Assembly (NCBI RefSeq): GCF_030378205.1
Contig: NZ_CP127385.1
Span: 3,016,001 to 3,080,000 of the forward strand
DNA length: 64,000 nucleotides
Source of the DNA: Bradyrhizobium sp. NP1
GTDB lineage: Bacteria > Pseudomonadota > Alphaproteobacteria > Rhizobiales > Xanthobacteraceae
Reading direction: 5' to 3'
The translations under genes and the position numbers were made by a program. Below are positions 56,660 to 64,000 of the stretch, in pieces. The notes beneath the pieces are model-generated. The model saw only the letters and a program-made list of their open reading frames with translations, was not told the origin of the DNA and searched no databases. How positions within the stretch are numbered: the stretch's first letter is position 1; each line of letters starts with the position of its first letter.

Positions 56660-57865
56660 TCATTTGATCATCGGGCAAGGGCTGTCAGCCAAAGGCCGGA
56701 TCGCCTCTTCGGCCGGGATTTCCCGGACCAGCTTGTAATAATCGTACGGTCCCTTCGATTCCGCCGGGGCCTTGACCTCGAACAGGTAGAAGGGGCGCAG
56801 GATGCGGCCGTCCTTTCGGATTTCTGCCGACGGCAGGATCCTGTCGCTCACCTTGGTTTCGAGCATCTTGGCGGCGACGGCCTCGGCATTGTCGGTCCCG
56901 GCGGCCTTGATCGCCTTCAGATAGTGGGTCACGGCGCTGTAGACGCCGGCGTGGACCATGGTCGGCATCCGGCCTCCCATTCGTTCGCCGAAGCGTTTCG
57001 ACCAGGCGCGCGATTCCGGTGTGAGGTCCCAATAGAAGCTTTCGGTCAGGTTGAGGCCTTGCGAGAGCTGCAGTCCGAGGGAATGGATGTCCGACAGAAA
57101 GATCAGCATGGCCGCAAGCTTCTGCTTGCCGGCGGCGATGCCGAATTCGGACGCGCCCTTGACCGCATTGATCGTGTCGTTTCCGGCGTTGGCGAAGCCG
57201 ATGACTTTCGCGTTGGAGTTCTGGGCCTGAAGCAGGAACGAGGCGAAGTCCGCGGTGCCCTGCGGATGGCGCACGCTTCCGACCACCTTTCCACCGGCTT
57301 CAGAAATGTAACGCCTGGCATCAGCCTCCATCGCGGTGCCGAACGCGTAGTCGGCCGTGATGAAGAACCAGCTGTCCCCGCCGGATTTCGTGACCGCCGA
57401 CGCCGTGCCCCGGGCGAGCGCGATGCTGTCGAACGTCCATTGCGTTCCAAACGGCGAGCAGGCCTTGCCGGTGAGATCGGAGCTGCCGGCGGCCGAGAAC
57501 ATGACGATGCGCTTGCGTTGCCGCGCGACCTCCTGGACCGCAAGGGCCACCGAGGACACCGGCACGTCGACCACCGCGTCGACATGATCGACGTCGTACC
57601 AGCGCGAGGCGATGGCGGAGCCGACATCGGGCTTGTTCTGGTGATCGGCGAAGATGATTTCGACGGGTTTCCCCAATACGGTGCCTCCGAAATCCTCGAC
57701 CGCCATGCGGGCTGCGACCACCGAGCCCTGTCCCGACAGGTCCGCATAGATGCCTGACTGATCGTTCAACACGCCGATCTTCACAACATCGTCCGACACC
57801 TGCGCGTTTGCCTGCGTGGCAAACAGCGCAAGACCTGTCGCGATGACCCGAAACGCCGCCTTCAT
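56660..57865 (-). CDS. ABC transporter substrate-binding protein, without transporter genes
   Basis: 401 residues from ATG 57865 with GGAGGAA upstream. Signal peptide about 1-22 (IATGLALFATQANAQ), then VVKIGVLNDQSGIYADLSGQ and EIIFADHQNKPDVGSAIASR of the Peripla_BP_6 family. First gene of the leftward acyl-CoA operon and next to a TetR-type operator. No permease or ATPase gene accompanies it in the window, so it either serves a LIV-type transporter encoded elsewhere or partners one of the two LIV systems here. Ligand likely the acid degraded by this operon (inference). Confidence 0.85.
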   Translation of the reverse strand: MKAAFRVIATGLALFATQANAQVSDDVVKIGVLNDQSGIYADLSGQGSVVAARMAVEDFGGTVLGKPVEIIFADHQNKPDVGSAIASRWYDVDHVDAVVDVPVSSVALAVQEVARQRKRIVMFSAAGSSDLTGKACSPFGTQWTFDSIALARGTASAVTKSGGDSWFFITADYAFGTAMEADARRYISEAGGKVVGSVRHPQGTADFASFLLQAQNSNAKVIGFANAGNDTINAVKGASEFGIAAGKQKLAAMLIFLSDIHSLGLQLSQGLNLTESFYWDLTPESRAWSKRFGERMGGRMPTMVHAGVYSAVTHYLKAIKAAGTDNAEAVAAKMLETKVSDRILPSAEIRKDGRILRPFYLFEVKAPAESKGPYDYYKLVREIPAEEAIRPLADSPCPMIK

Positions 57866-57923
57866 TGCTTCCTCCGGCTGGGTTGCATTCGGCGGCTTGC
57901 TGCCGCTCGATCGAGGAGCTATA

Positions 57924-57939
57924 CCTAACAATCGTTAGG
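57924..57939. promoter_or_regulatory. TetR-type operator, copy 1 (divergent gap)
   Basis: CCTAACAATCGTTAGG has perfect six-base arms CCTAAC and GTTAGG around four bases. It lies in the 96-base divergent gap between the binding-protein gene (leftward) and the acyl-CoA ligase gene (rightward). The same arms with the same spacing recur at 63682-63703. A TetR regulator is encoded at 60874-61542 as last gene of the rightward unit. Confidence 0.72.
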
Positions 57940-57961
57940 CAGGGAAGTGGGGAAATCGGAA

Positions 57962-59587
57962 ATGACACTTGTCGGAGCGACATATCAGGAAGTTTGCGCC
58001 AACTTCCGATGGGAGATCCCGACCGAGTTCAATATTGCGGAGGTGATATGCGACCGGCATGTCGGCTCCAATCGCACCGCCTTGCTGGTCGAAACCGCCG
58101 GCGGCCGCATGGCGGAGATGAGCTTCGAACATCTGCAGCAGCGCTCGCGACGGCTCGCCAACGCGTTGAGTTCGGCCGGTATCGCAAAGGGCGACCGGGT
58201 CGGAATTCTGCTGCCGCAGTGCCCCGAGACGTTGATCGTTCACCTTGCAGCCTATCGGCTGGGCGCGATCGCCTTGCCCTTGTTCACGCTGTTCGGTCCG
58301 GATGCGCTCGAATATCGCCTCAACGACAGCGGGGCCAAAGCGGTCGTTTCCAACGCGGCCGGCATCGAAAAGCTGCTCGGGATCGTGGATCTGCTCGCGG
58401 CACCACCTGTTCTCATCAGCATCGACGAGCGCCGCGATGGCCGCGTGCTGCAATGGGATGCATTCCTCGCCGCCGCCTCGGCGGATCACACAAGGGTTGC
58501 GACCGCCGCCGAGGATCCGGCGATCATCGTCTACACGTCCGGCACCACGGGCAATCCGAAAGGGGTGCTCTATCCCCATCGAACCCTGCTAGGGCATCTT
58601 CCGGGCGTGGAATTGCCTCATGATTTCTTCCCGCGGCCGGGCGACCGCATGTGGACCCCTGCGGATTGGGCCTGGGCCGGCGGTCTGATGGACGTGCTGC
58701 TGCCGTCGCTTTTCCATGGCGTGCCGGTGGTCGCGAAACGGATGCAGAAATTCGATCCGGAAGAAGCCTTCGCCCTGATATCGGCGCTCGATATCCGCAA
58801 CGCCTTCATGCCGCCGACCGCCTTGAAGATGATGCGGCAGGTCGAGGCTCCGCAATCGAAATTTCGCTATGCGATGCGCAGCATCGCGAGCGGGGGAGAA
58901 CGGCTCGGCCAGGAGATGCTGGAATGGGGGCAGCGGACGTTCGGGCTGACCATCAATGAGTTCTACGGTCAGACCGAAGCCAACCTCACGGTGGGCAATT
59001 GCGCGTCGATCATGAAGTTGAAGGATGGCTCGATGGGTCGGGCGATCCCGGGACATGTCCTGGAAGTCGTGGACGATGATGGACGGCCGGTGCCGCCCGG
59101 CACCGCCGGCACGATCGCGGTGAGAACTCCCGATCCGGTATTCTTCCTGCGCTACTGGAACAAGCCCGACGCGACGAGGGAGAAGTTCCGCAACGAATGG
59201 CTTCTGACCGGCGATACCGGTCACCGCGACGAAGAAGGCTATTTCTGGTTTCACGGGCGCAACGATGACGTCATCATTTCGGGGGGCTATCGCATCGGCC
59301 CGACCGAGATCGAGGACTGCCTGATGCGGCATCCGGCGGTGGCCATGGTGGCAGTGATAGGCGTGCCCGATAAAGTCCGCGGCGAAGTGGTGAAGGCTTT
59401 CATCGTTCCACGGGAAGGATTTGTCATGGACGACGCGCTCCACGCGGACGTCCAGGCCTTCGTCAAGTCGCGCCTTTCGGCGCATGAATATCCGAGGCAG
59501 ATCGAATTCCGCACCGAGCTGCCGCTGACTATCACCGGCAAGATCCGCAGGATGGATTTGCGCAAGGAACCGCAGGCGAAATCATGA
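57962..59587 (+). CDS. AMP-dependent acyl-CoA ligase (medium-chain type)
   Basis: 541 residues from ATG 57962, with GGGGA eight bases before; GTG 57947 in frame is less likely. ANL-family motifs: the P-loop IVYTSGTTGNPKGVLYPH near 183-200, EFYGQTEANL near 330, TGDTGHRDEEGYFWFHGRND near 415, and the acyl-adenylate lysine in LTITGKIRR near the C-terminus. It resembles medium-chain or benzoate-type acyl-CoA synthetases. It should activate the substrate acid of this regulon to its CoA ester. Overlaps the next gene by four bases. Confidence 0.88.
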   Translation: MTLVGATYQEVCANFRWEIPTEFNIAEVICDRHVGSNRTALLVETAGGRMAEMSFEHLQQRSRRLANALSSAGIAKGDRVGILLPQCPETLIVHLAAYRLGAIALPLFTLFGPDALEYRLNDSGAKAVVSNAAGIEKLLGIVDLLAAPPVLISIDERRDGRVLQWDAFLAAASADHTRVATAAEDPAIIVYTSGTTGNPKGVLYPHRTLLGHLPGVELPHDFFPRPGDRMWTPADWAWAGGLMDVLLPSLFHGVPVVAKRMQKFDPEEAFALISALDIRNAFMPPTALKMMRQVEAPQSKFRYAMRSIASGGERLGQEMLEWGQRTFGLTINEFYGQTEANLTVGNCASIMKLKDGSMGRAIPGHVLEVVDDDGRPVPPGTAGTIAVRTPDPVFFLRYWNKPDATREKFRNEWLLTGDTGHRDEEGYFWFHGRNDDVIISGGYRIGPTEIEDCLMRHPAVAMVAVIGVPDKVRGEVVKAFIVPREGFVMDDALHADVQAFVKSRLSAHEYPRQIEFRTELPLTITGKIRRMDLRKEPQAKS

Positions 59588-60396
59588 CCTATTCGACGCT
59601 GTCGCTGGATTGGCCGGGTGCCGGGATCGGGCGGGTTCGCCTGACCCGCGAAAGCGAGATGAATTCGCTCCGGCTTGAACTTCTGGAAGAACTCGACCGG
59701 GCGATCGATGCGGTGATTGCAGCGCGGGCGCGTGTGCTGGTCATCACCGGAACGGGGCGTGCCTTTTGCTGCGGAGCGCACCTCAAATATTTCGCCGGAC
59801 CGGAGCGGGTCTTCACCGATCGCTTCGAGACCCGCGACCGCTATTTCGGGAAGATCGCGCGGCTGTTCGACAGGATCGAGGCGATCGGGATTCCCGTGAT
59901 CGCCGCGGTCAACGGCTTTGCGATGGGAGGTGGTTTCGAGCTCGCGCTGGCATGTGATTTCAGAATTCTCGCCAGCACCGCGCGGGTCGGCCTGCCGGAA
60001 GCGAGGCTGGGCGCCACGCCGGGCGCGGGCGGCGTGCAGAAGCTCGCGCGCTACGTCGGACGCGGAAAGGCGCTGGAATGGATCATGCTGGCCCGCCATG
60101 TGGGCGCCGTCGAAGCAGCCGCCTCCGGGCTGGCCTATCGCGTGGTCGAGCCGGACGAAGTCGATGACGCGAGCCTGCAGCTCGCGCAGGACCTGATGGC
60201 TCTCAGTCCCCGTGCGCTGACGCAGTGCAAGGCGTCGATCCACGTTTCCGGCGATGTCGACTTGCGCAGCGCCCGGCGTTTTGGCGTCGAGGCGCTGTCC
60301 GCATTGGTCGATTGCGACGACTGGCGCGAGGGCATGAGCGCCTTTATCGAGAAGCGGCAGCCCAATTTCGGGACAAGCCTCAAAGGAAACGATTGA
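59584..60396 (+). CDS. Enoyl-CoA hydratase/isomerase family protein 2
   Basis: 270 residues. Crotonase fold with GRAFCCGAHLKYFAG near 58-72 and AAVNGFAMGGGFELALACDF near 103-122, then the normal catalytic loop LPEARLGATPGAGGVQKLAR near 138-157, containing both glutamate-position candidates (PEARLG). It therefore looks like a true hydratase, in contrast to protein 1. It overlaps the ligase gene by four bases and abuts the MaoC gene, whose ATG shares its stop. Confidence 0.85.
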   Translation: MTYSTLSLDWPGAGIGRVRLTRESEMNSLRLELLEELDRAIDAVIAARARVLVITGTGRAFCCGAHLKYFAGPERVFTDRFETRDRYFGKIARLFDRIEAIGIPVIAAVNGFAMGGGFELALACDFRILASTARVGLPEARLGATPGAGGVQKLARYVGRGKALEWIMLARHVGAVEAAASGLAYRVVEPDEVDDASLQLAQDLMALSPRALTQCKASIHVSGDVDLRSARRFGVEALSALVDCDDWREGMSAFIEKRQPNFGTSLKGND

Positions 60397-60935
60397 TGGG
60401 TCGGCTTTTCGGCGAGTTCACGACGGGGCAGCGTTTCGAGACGCCGGGACGGACCATCACCGAAGCGGACATCGTCGCGTTCGCCGGCCTGACGGGCGAC
60501 TACAATCCCGTGCATATGGACGAGGTCTTTGCTGCCGAAACCGAGTTCGGCGGCCGGATTGCGCACGGGCCATTGGGCATCGGCCTGGTGTTCGGGTTGG
60601 CGTCGCGGCTTGACCTCATCGACGGAACGGTGGTCGCCCTGCTCGGGGTGACGTGGGAGTTCAAGGCGCCGGTCCGGCCGGGCGATACGGTCAGGGCCCT
60701 GATCGAGGTCATGAGCACGCGCGGCGTCAAGAATCCGGACCATGGTCTATTGGAGCTGGGCTTCACCCTGCTTGATCAGCACGGCACGATCGTGCAAACC
60801 GGGTCGGCACGTCTTTTGATGCGACGGACGCCGCATCCAAAAGCCAAATGGGGCGGCGTCGAGGCTGGAGCGGATGATGACAGGTATGGCCGGGACGGTC
60901 CCTCAACGATCGCGCCGCAAGGGAGCCATCGGTGA
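60396..60935 (+). CDS. MaoC family dehydratase 2
   Basis: 179 residues from ATG 60396 (TGATG coupling). Textbook (R)-hydratase-2 motif: FAGLTGDYNPVHMDEVFA near 29-46, followed by FGGRIAHGPLGIGLVFGL near 50-67. This is much closer to the canonical hydratase than MaoC 1. The last 25 residues (from about GGVEAGAD) overlap the start of the TetR gene by 62 bases. Possible substrate: the 2-enoyl-CoA made by the acyl-CoA dehydrogenase of this regulon. Confidence 0.85.
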   Translation: MGRLFGEFTTGQRFETPGRTITEADIVAFAGLTGDYNPVHMDEVFAAETEFGGRIAHGPLGIGLVFGLASRLDLIDGTVVALLGVTWEFKAPVRPGDTVRALIEVMSTRGVKNPDHGLLELGFTLLDQHGTIVQTGSARLLMRRTPHPKAKWGGVEAGADDDRYGRDGPSTIAPQGSHR

Positions 60936-61542
60936 TCGCGCGAAACCGGCGGCTGTCGAAGCGCCGCAGGAGCACGTCGGAGCTGCGGGCCTGATCCTCG
61001 ACACCGCGGCGAGGCTGTTGCGGCAGAAGGGATACGAGGCCACCACGATCCGCGCCATCGCGCTCGAGGTCGGTATCAAGGCGGGAAGCGTCTACCATCA
61101 TTTCCCCTCGAAGGACGATATCGTTGCGCGGGTCGTCAACGAAGGTGTGAGGGTGGTGCACGAGGCTGTGGTCAGCGCGCTCGCAGCTTTGCCTCCGAAG
61201 ACCAGTCCGCGGAAACGGCTGGAAATCGCGGTGCGCGCGCATCTCCTGTCGTCGCTGGAGCACAGCGACTACACCTCGGCCAGTATCAGGGCTTTCGCCT
61301 TCCTGCCGCCGAATGTCCGCCAGGAATGCCGCCTCGAGCGCAAGAAATATGAGGACGTCTGGCGGAAGATCATTGCGGATCTGGGAAAGGCCGGAATCAT
61401 CAAGCCGGGGACGTCGCAGGACGCGGTGCGTCTGCTGCTGCTTGGTGCGGTGAACTGGGCGGGCGAATGGTATCGCCCGGGCCGCCTCAGCATCGACAAG
61501 ATCGCGCGCGATTTCGCGGCCAGTATTTTTCCGGCGCCGTGA
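60874..61542 (+). CDS. TetR family transcriptional regulator
   Basis: 222 residues starting at ATG 60874 (or ATG 60877, six bases after GGAG). The HTH occupies about residues 38-85 (LILDTAARLLRQKGYEATTI, RAIALEVGIKAGSVYHHFPS); the C-terminal helical part is of the TetR_C (YbiH/PaaR-like) kind. Residues 1-37 are a basic lead. It overlaps the MaoC 2 gene and ends the rightward operon. The two CCTAAC-N4-GTTAGG palindromes at 57924 and 63682 are its likely sites, and acyl-CoA thioesters the likely inducers, as for other TetR regulators of fatty- and branched-acid pathways. Confidence 0.87.
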   Translation: MMTGMAGTVPQRSRRKGAIGDRAKPAAVEAPQEHVGAAGLILDTAARLLRQKGYEATTIRAIALEVGIKAGSVYHHFPSKDDIVARVVNEGVRVVHEAVVSALAALPPKTSPRKRLEIAVRAHLLSSLEHSDYTSASIRAFAFLPPNVRQECRLERKKYEDVWRKIIADLGKAGIIKPGTSQDAVRLLLLGAVNWAGEWYRPGRLSIDKIARDFAASIFPAP

Positions 61543-61570
61543 CAAGCGGCAGGCGTCACCCTGCCGCTTG
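61543..61570. terminator. Strong hairpin between convergent genes, probable bidirectional terminator
   Basis: CAAGCGGCAGG and CCTGCCGCTTG pair perfectly over 11 bases with a 6-base loop, starting at the base after the TetR stop codon and ending 25 bases before the end of the convergent acyl-CoA ligase gene. There is no long T-tract, but stem strength and position between two convergent 3' ends suit termination in both directions. Confidence 0.6.
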
Positions 61571-61595
61571 AAGTGTGGTGATGCCGGTAGAAGAA

Positions 61596-63521
61596 TCAGA
61601 CGTTTTTGACCGCGGCCAATACCGCCTGCACCGCCGCCGGATCTTCCAGTCCGGCGGTATCTCCGCGCACGATTCCGGTTTCGGCCGCCTCGCGCAGAAG
61701 CCGTCGCATGATCTTGCCGGCGCGTGTCTTGGGGAGTGCCGCGGACACATAGACCCGGCCAAGCCTCGCTATCCCGCCGATCTCGCGTTCGACCGCCGCC
61801 GCCATGCCCGCGCGCACCACCGCAGGATCGGCGCCGGGCCGCAGTGTCACGAAGGCAACCGGCACCGTGCCGCGCAGTGCGTCATGTACGCCAACCACGG
61901 CGACCTCCGCCACACCCGCCTGGCTTGCCGCCGCGCTTTCGATCTCCATGGTGCTGATGCGATGGGCCGCGACGTTGATGACGTCGTCCGTCCGCCCGAG
62001 CACCCAGATTTGTCCGTCGGCGTCGATCACCGCCTCGTCCGAGGTGGCGTATCGATGACTGAAGCGGGTGAAATAGGCGGTGCGGTACCGTTCCTCGTCG
62101 TCCCAGATCGTGCGCGCCAGCGTCGGAAAGGGGGCGGTCAGCACCAGATTGCCGCGTGTCCCGGCCGGAACGGGCTTGCCCGCGTCATCGACGACGGCAC
62201 ATGCATGACCGGGCACAGGGGTTCCGCAGCTTCCCGGCTTTAGCGCGCCAACGCCGTAGACCGGATAGGTCCAGGTCGAACCGGTCTCCGTTTGCCCATA
62301 GGCATTGACGACCGGCACGTCGAATATGCGCTGCGTCCATTCCGCCGTGTCGGGGTCGAGCGGCTCACCCTGCGTCGTGACCAGGCGCAGGCCGTGCGGG
62401 GCATGCGCCTTTACCGCATCGTCGCCCGCGGCTCGCAGCATGCGTAGGCCGGTGGGGGCGACGAGGATCTTGGTCACGCCGTGCCGCTTCGCGCTGTCCA
62501 GCAGCCGGGTCTGTTGGGGATAGTCGAGCGCGCCCTCATAGCAAAACAAGGTGAGGCCGTGCGAAAGCCCGCCGGTGACGGCCTGGATAGGAAAGGTCAG
62601 CCAGCCAACGTCGGCTGCGCACCAGTAGACATCGTCCGGCTCCGGGCCAACCTGCCATTGCACGTTGGCCCAGGTTCCGACCAGAAATCCCGCGGTGCTG
62701 TGCACGACGCCCTTCGGCTTGCTCTCGGTCCCCGACGTGAAGATCAGGAAGGCGGGCTCGTTGGCTTCGATCTTTTCGCAGGGACAATCGGCAGGCATCG
62801 ATTTCAGCAGCGCCTCCCAGCCGCTTTCGTTCGGCTGCAAACTCGGCGCGGCGCCGGTGCGGTTAACGACCACCGTGTGGCGCAACTGCGGGGCGTCCTT
62901 GCGTGCCTCGCGAAGATTGCCGAGCAGCGGAACCGTGCGCCCGCGTCGATAGGAGCCATCTGCCGTTATGACGACGACGGCCCGCGAGGCCTGTAGCCGC
63001 AGCCGTATGGCATCGGGCGCAAAGCCGCTGAACAACACGGTGTGGATCGCGCCGATCCGGTTGCAGGCATGGATCGCGACGAAGGCTTCCGGAAGGTTCG
63101 GCAAATGGATGGCGACGACGTCGCCGCGTCGCACGCCGAGTGACTTCAGGGCATTGGCGCAGCGGCAGACCTCGTCGCGCAACTCGCGATAGGTCAGGCG
63201 ACGTATGTCTCCCGGTTCTCCCTCCCAGATAATGGCGTGCCGATCCGCACGGGCCGGGTCTTCGGCGTGTCGATCGACGCAATTGTCGGCGACATTGAGC
63301 TGGCCGCCGACGTAATAGCGGGTTTTTCCGAAGTCGCCGTCATGCAGGCGGTCCCATGGGCGCTGCCAACGCAGGCGCCGGGCTGCCCACTCCCAATAGG
63401 CGTTGTTGCCGCGACTCTCGGCCGCCCGCGCCTCTTCCAACAGGGCGGCCTGGCGCGGAACATGCCATCGGCCTGGCAGCGGCTGCAGCGGGATCGCGGT
63501 CAACGCTTCGATGGCGTCCAT
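61596..63521 (-). CDS. Acetyl/propionyl-CoA synthetase-like AMP-dependent ligase
   Basis: 641 residues from ATG 63521, preceded by GGAAGGAAG; ATG 63536 is in frame too. ACS-type layout with the N-terminal ACAS_N domain (AYWEWAARRLRWQRPWDRLH near 48-66), P-loop FLIFTSGTESKPKGVVHS near 260-277, AYGQTETGSTW near 405, and the adenylate lysine in KTRAGKIMRR near 605. Acetyl-, propionyl- or acetoacetyl-CoA synthetases have this form; the missing W/V pocket comparison prevents a choice. Divergent from the acyl-CoA dehydrogenase gene across a gap with the TetR operator, so probably part of the regulon. Confidence 0.85.
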   Translation of the reverse strand: MDAIEALTAIPLQPLPGRWHVPRQAALLEEARAAESRGNNAYWEWAARRLRWQRPWDRLHDGDFGKTRYYVGGQLNVADNCVDRHAEDPARADRHAIIWEGEPGDIRRLTYRELRDEVCRCANALKSLGVRRGDVVAIHLPNLPEAFVAIHACNRIGAIHTVLFSGFAPDAIRLRLQASRAVVVITADGSYRRGRTVPLLGNLREARKDAPQLRHTVVVNRTGAAPSLQPNESGWEALLKSMPADCPCEKIEANEPAFLIFTSGTESKPKGVVHSTAGFLVGTWANVQWQVGPEPDDVYWCAADVGWLTFPIQAVTGGLSHGLTLFCYEGALDYPQQTRLLDSAKRHGVTKILVAPTGLRMLRAAGDDAVKAHAPHGLRLVTTQGEPLDPDTAEWTQRIFDVPVVNAYGQTETGSTWTYPVYGVGALKPGSCGTPVPGHACAVVDDAGKPVPAGTRGNLVLTAPFPTLARTIWDDEERYRTAYFTRFSHRYATSDEAVIDADGQIWVLGRTDDVINVAAHRISTMEIESAAASQAGVAEVAVVGVHDALRGTVPVAFVTLRPGADPAVVRAGMAAAVEREIGGIARLGRVYVSAALPKTRAGKIMRRLLREAAETGIVRGDTAGLEDPAAVQAVLAAVKNV

Positions 63522-63681
63522 GGTGCTTCCTTCCAATATGCCCGTGTTTTCACAGGTCGTCTGGATCGCTGGGAACGATCGGGTTGCGGCGGCCTGGCTC
63601 CTCTCGGGCTTGGGCGAAACCTCTTGAGGTGACGCGTCCTGCCTCTCGGGGATGAACCGTCGTATCGATTGCGGATATTTC

Positions 63682-63703
63682 CTACCTAACGTATGTTAGG
63701 TAG
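63682..63703. promoter_or_regulatory. TetR-type operator, copy 2 (divergent gap)
   Basis: CTACCTAAC (63682-63690), GTAT, GTTAGGTAG (63695-63703): perfect 9-base arms with a 4-base centre. The inner CCTAAC-N4-GTTAGG equals the copy at 57924-57939. It lies 160 bases upstream of the ligase start and 64 bases upstream of the acyl-CoA dehydrogenase start. Apart from this site, the 246-base gap shows nothing I can support. Confidence 0.78.
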
Positions 63704-63767
63704 ATCAAGCAGCAAACCGGCTGCCGCGTCAAGCCGGCAGTCGCAGCCGACCGAAAGGGGACACCAG

Positions 63768-64000
63768 ATGGATGAAGCGAGCAGGCCGAATGTTCTGAGG
63801 GCGGGCGGCCGGAACTCGGCCTTCTTCACGGAGGAACATGAGATGCTTCGCGACCAGGTTCGCCGCTTCGTCGAGGAAGAGATCAAGCCGCACGGCGAGG
63901 CATGGGAAGCGCAAGGCTTCGTCCCGCGCGATGTGCTGCGGCGAATGGGATCGCTCGGCTTTTTCGGGATTCGCTACCCCGAGGCCTATGGCGGATCGGA
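63768..64000 (+). CDS. Acyl-CoA dehydrogenase, N-terminal part (runs off the window)
   Basis: 77 codons from ATG 63768. The N-terminal helical domain of acyl-CoA dehydrogenases is clear: FFTEEHEMLRDQVRRFVEEE near 19-38, IKPHGEAWEAQGFVPRDVLR near 39-58, and MGSLGFFGIRYPEAYGGS at 60-77. It would oxidise an acyl-CoA to a 2-enoyl-CoA with FAD, passing electrons to ETF. In this context (acyl-CoA carboxylase, hydratases, CitE-like lyase) isovaleryl-CoA or another branched acyl-CoA is the expected substrate. FAD site and catalytic base lie outside the window. Confidence 0.88.
   Translation, partial: MDEASRPNVLRAGGRNSAFFTEEHEMLRDQVRRFVEEEIKPHGEAWEAQGFVPRDVLRRMGSLGFFGIRYPEAYGGS

Overview
The window is about 63-65% G+C by eye and densely packed. 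It carries many ABC, TTT and MFS uptake systems, one-component regulators and catabolic operons, with no RNA genes, phage or insertion sequences that I can recognise. Gene content and protein style, including a small conserved hypothetical protein at 48650-48934 of a type I associate with Bradyrhizobium, point to an alphaproteobacterium of the Bradyrhizobium/Rhodopseudomonas group. This is inference; no marker gene is present.

Layout. (A) 1-8364: a truncated amidohydrolase reads leftward. Facing it is a branched-chain-type ABC transporter (substrate-binding protein, two permeases, two ATPases), followed by an 8-oxoguanine-deaminase-like amidohydrolase, a GntR/FCD regulator and a glutamate dehydrogenase. 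A TTGACA promoter inside an AATACAAT/ATTGTATT inverted repeat drives it. The set looks like uptake and deamination of an N-rich (purine-like) compound. (B) 8688-19321: a 2,3-dihydroxypropane-1-sulfonate (DHPS, sulfopropanediol) pathway: LacI regulator, a four-gene taurine/sulfonate-type ABC transporter with two different permeases, HpsN, an SDR and an MDR dehydrogenase, and sulfolactate sulfo-lyase SuyAB. A GntR/UTRA regulator follows, and its own upstream region shares an operator with suyA.

(C) 19869-32816: one tight operon with an M24 peptidase-like hydrolase, a threonine-synthase-like PLP enzyme, a TctCBA tripartite tricarboxylate transporter, a four-gene xanthine-dehydrogenase/CO-dehydrogenase-like molybdenum hydroxylase (L, G, M, S), two luciferase-like (LLM) flavin enzymes and a flavin-reductase-domain protein, then IclR. 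(D) 32876-48443: two amidase-signature hydrolases are divergent from a GntR/FCD regulator that heads a roughly 12.8-kb unit: SnoaL-like protein, LIV-type ABC transporter with a LivM-LivG fusion, LLM enzyme, a second molybdenum hydroxylase (S, M, L), a D-threonine-aldolase-type PLP enzyme and an amidohydrolase. C and D look like two independent builds of one scheme: import, hydroxylation of a ring, flavin-dependent oxidation, hydrolysis. I know of no described pathway with either composition.

(E) 49285-64000: an acyl-CoA catabolic regulon. A leftward operon runs from an ABC binding protein through acyl-CoA carboxylase beta and alpha, MaoC hydratase, MFS carrier, CitE-like lyase and enoyl-CoA hydratase. 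A rightward operon carries acyl-CoA ligase, enoyl-CoA hydratase, MaoC and a TetR regulator. Beyond it, an acetyl/propionyl-CoA-synthetase-like ligase and a truncated acyl-CoA dehydrogenase diverge. Both divergent gaps hold the same CCTAAC-N4-GTTAGG palindrome, so TetR probably controls all three units. The enzyme set fits a leucine/isovalerate-type route with a MaoC plus CitE end.
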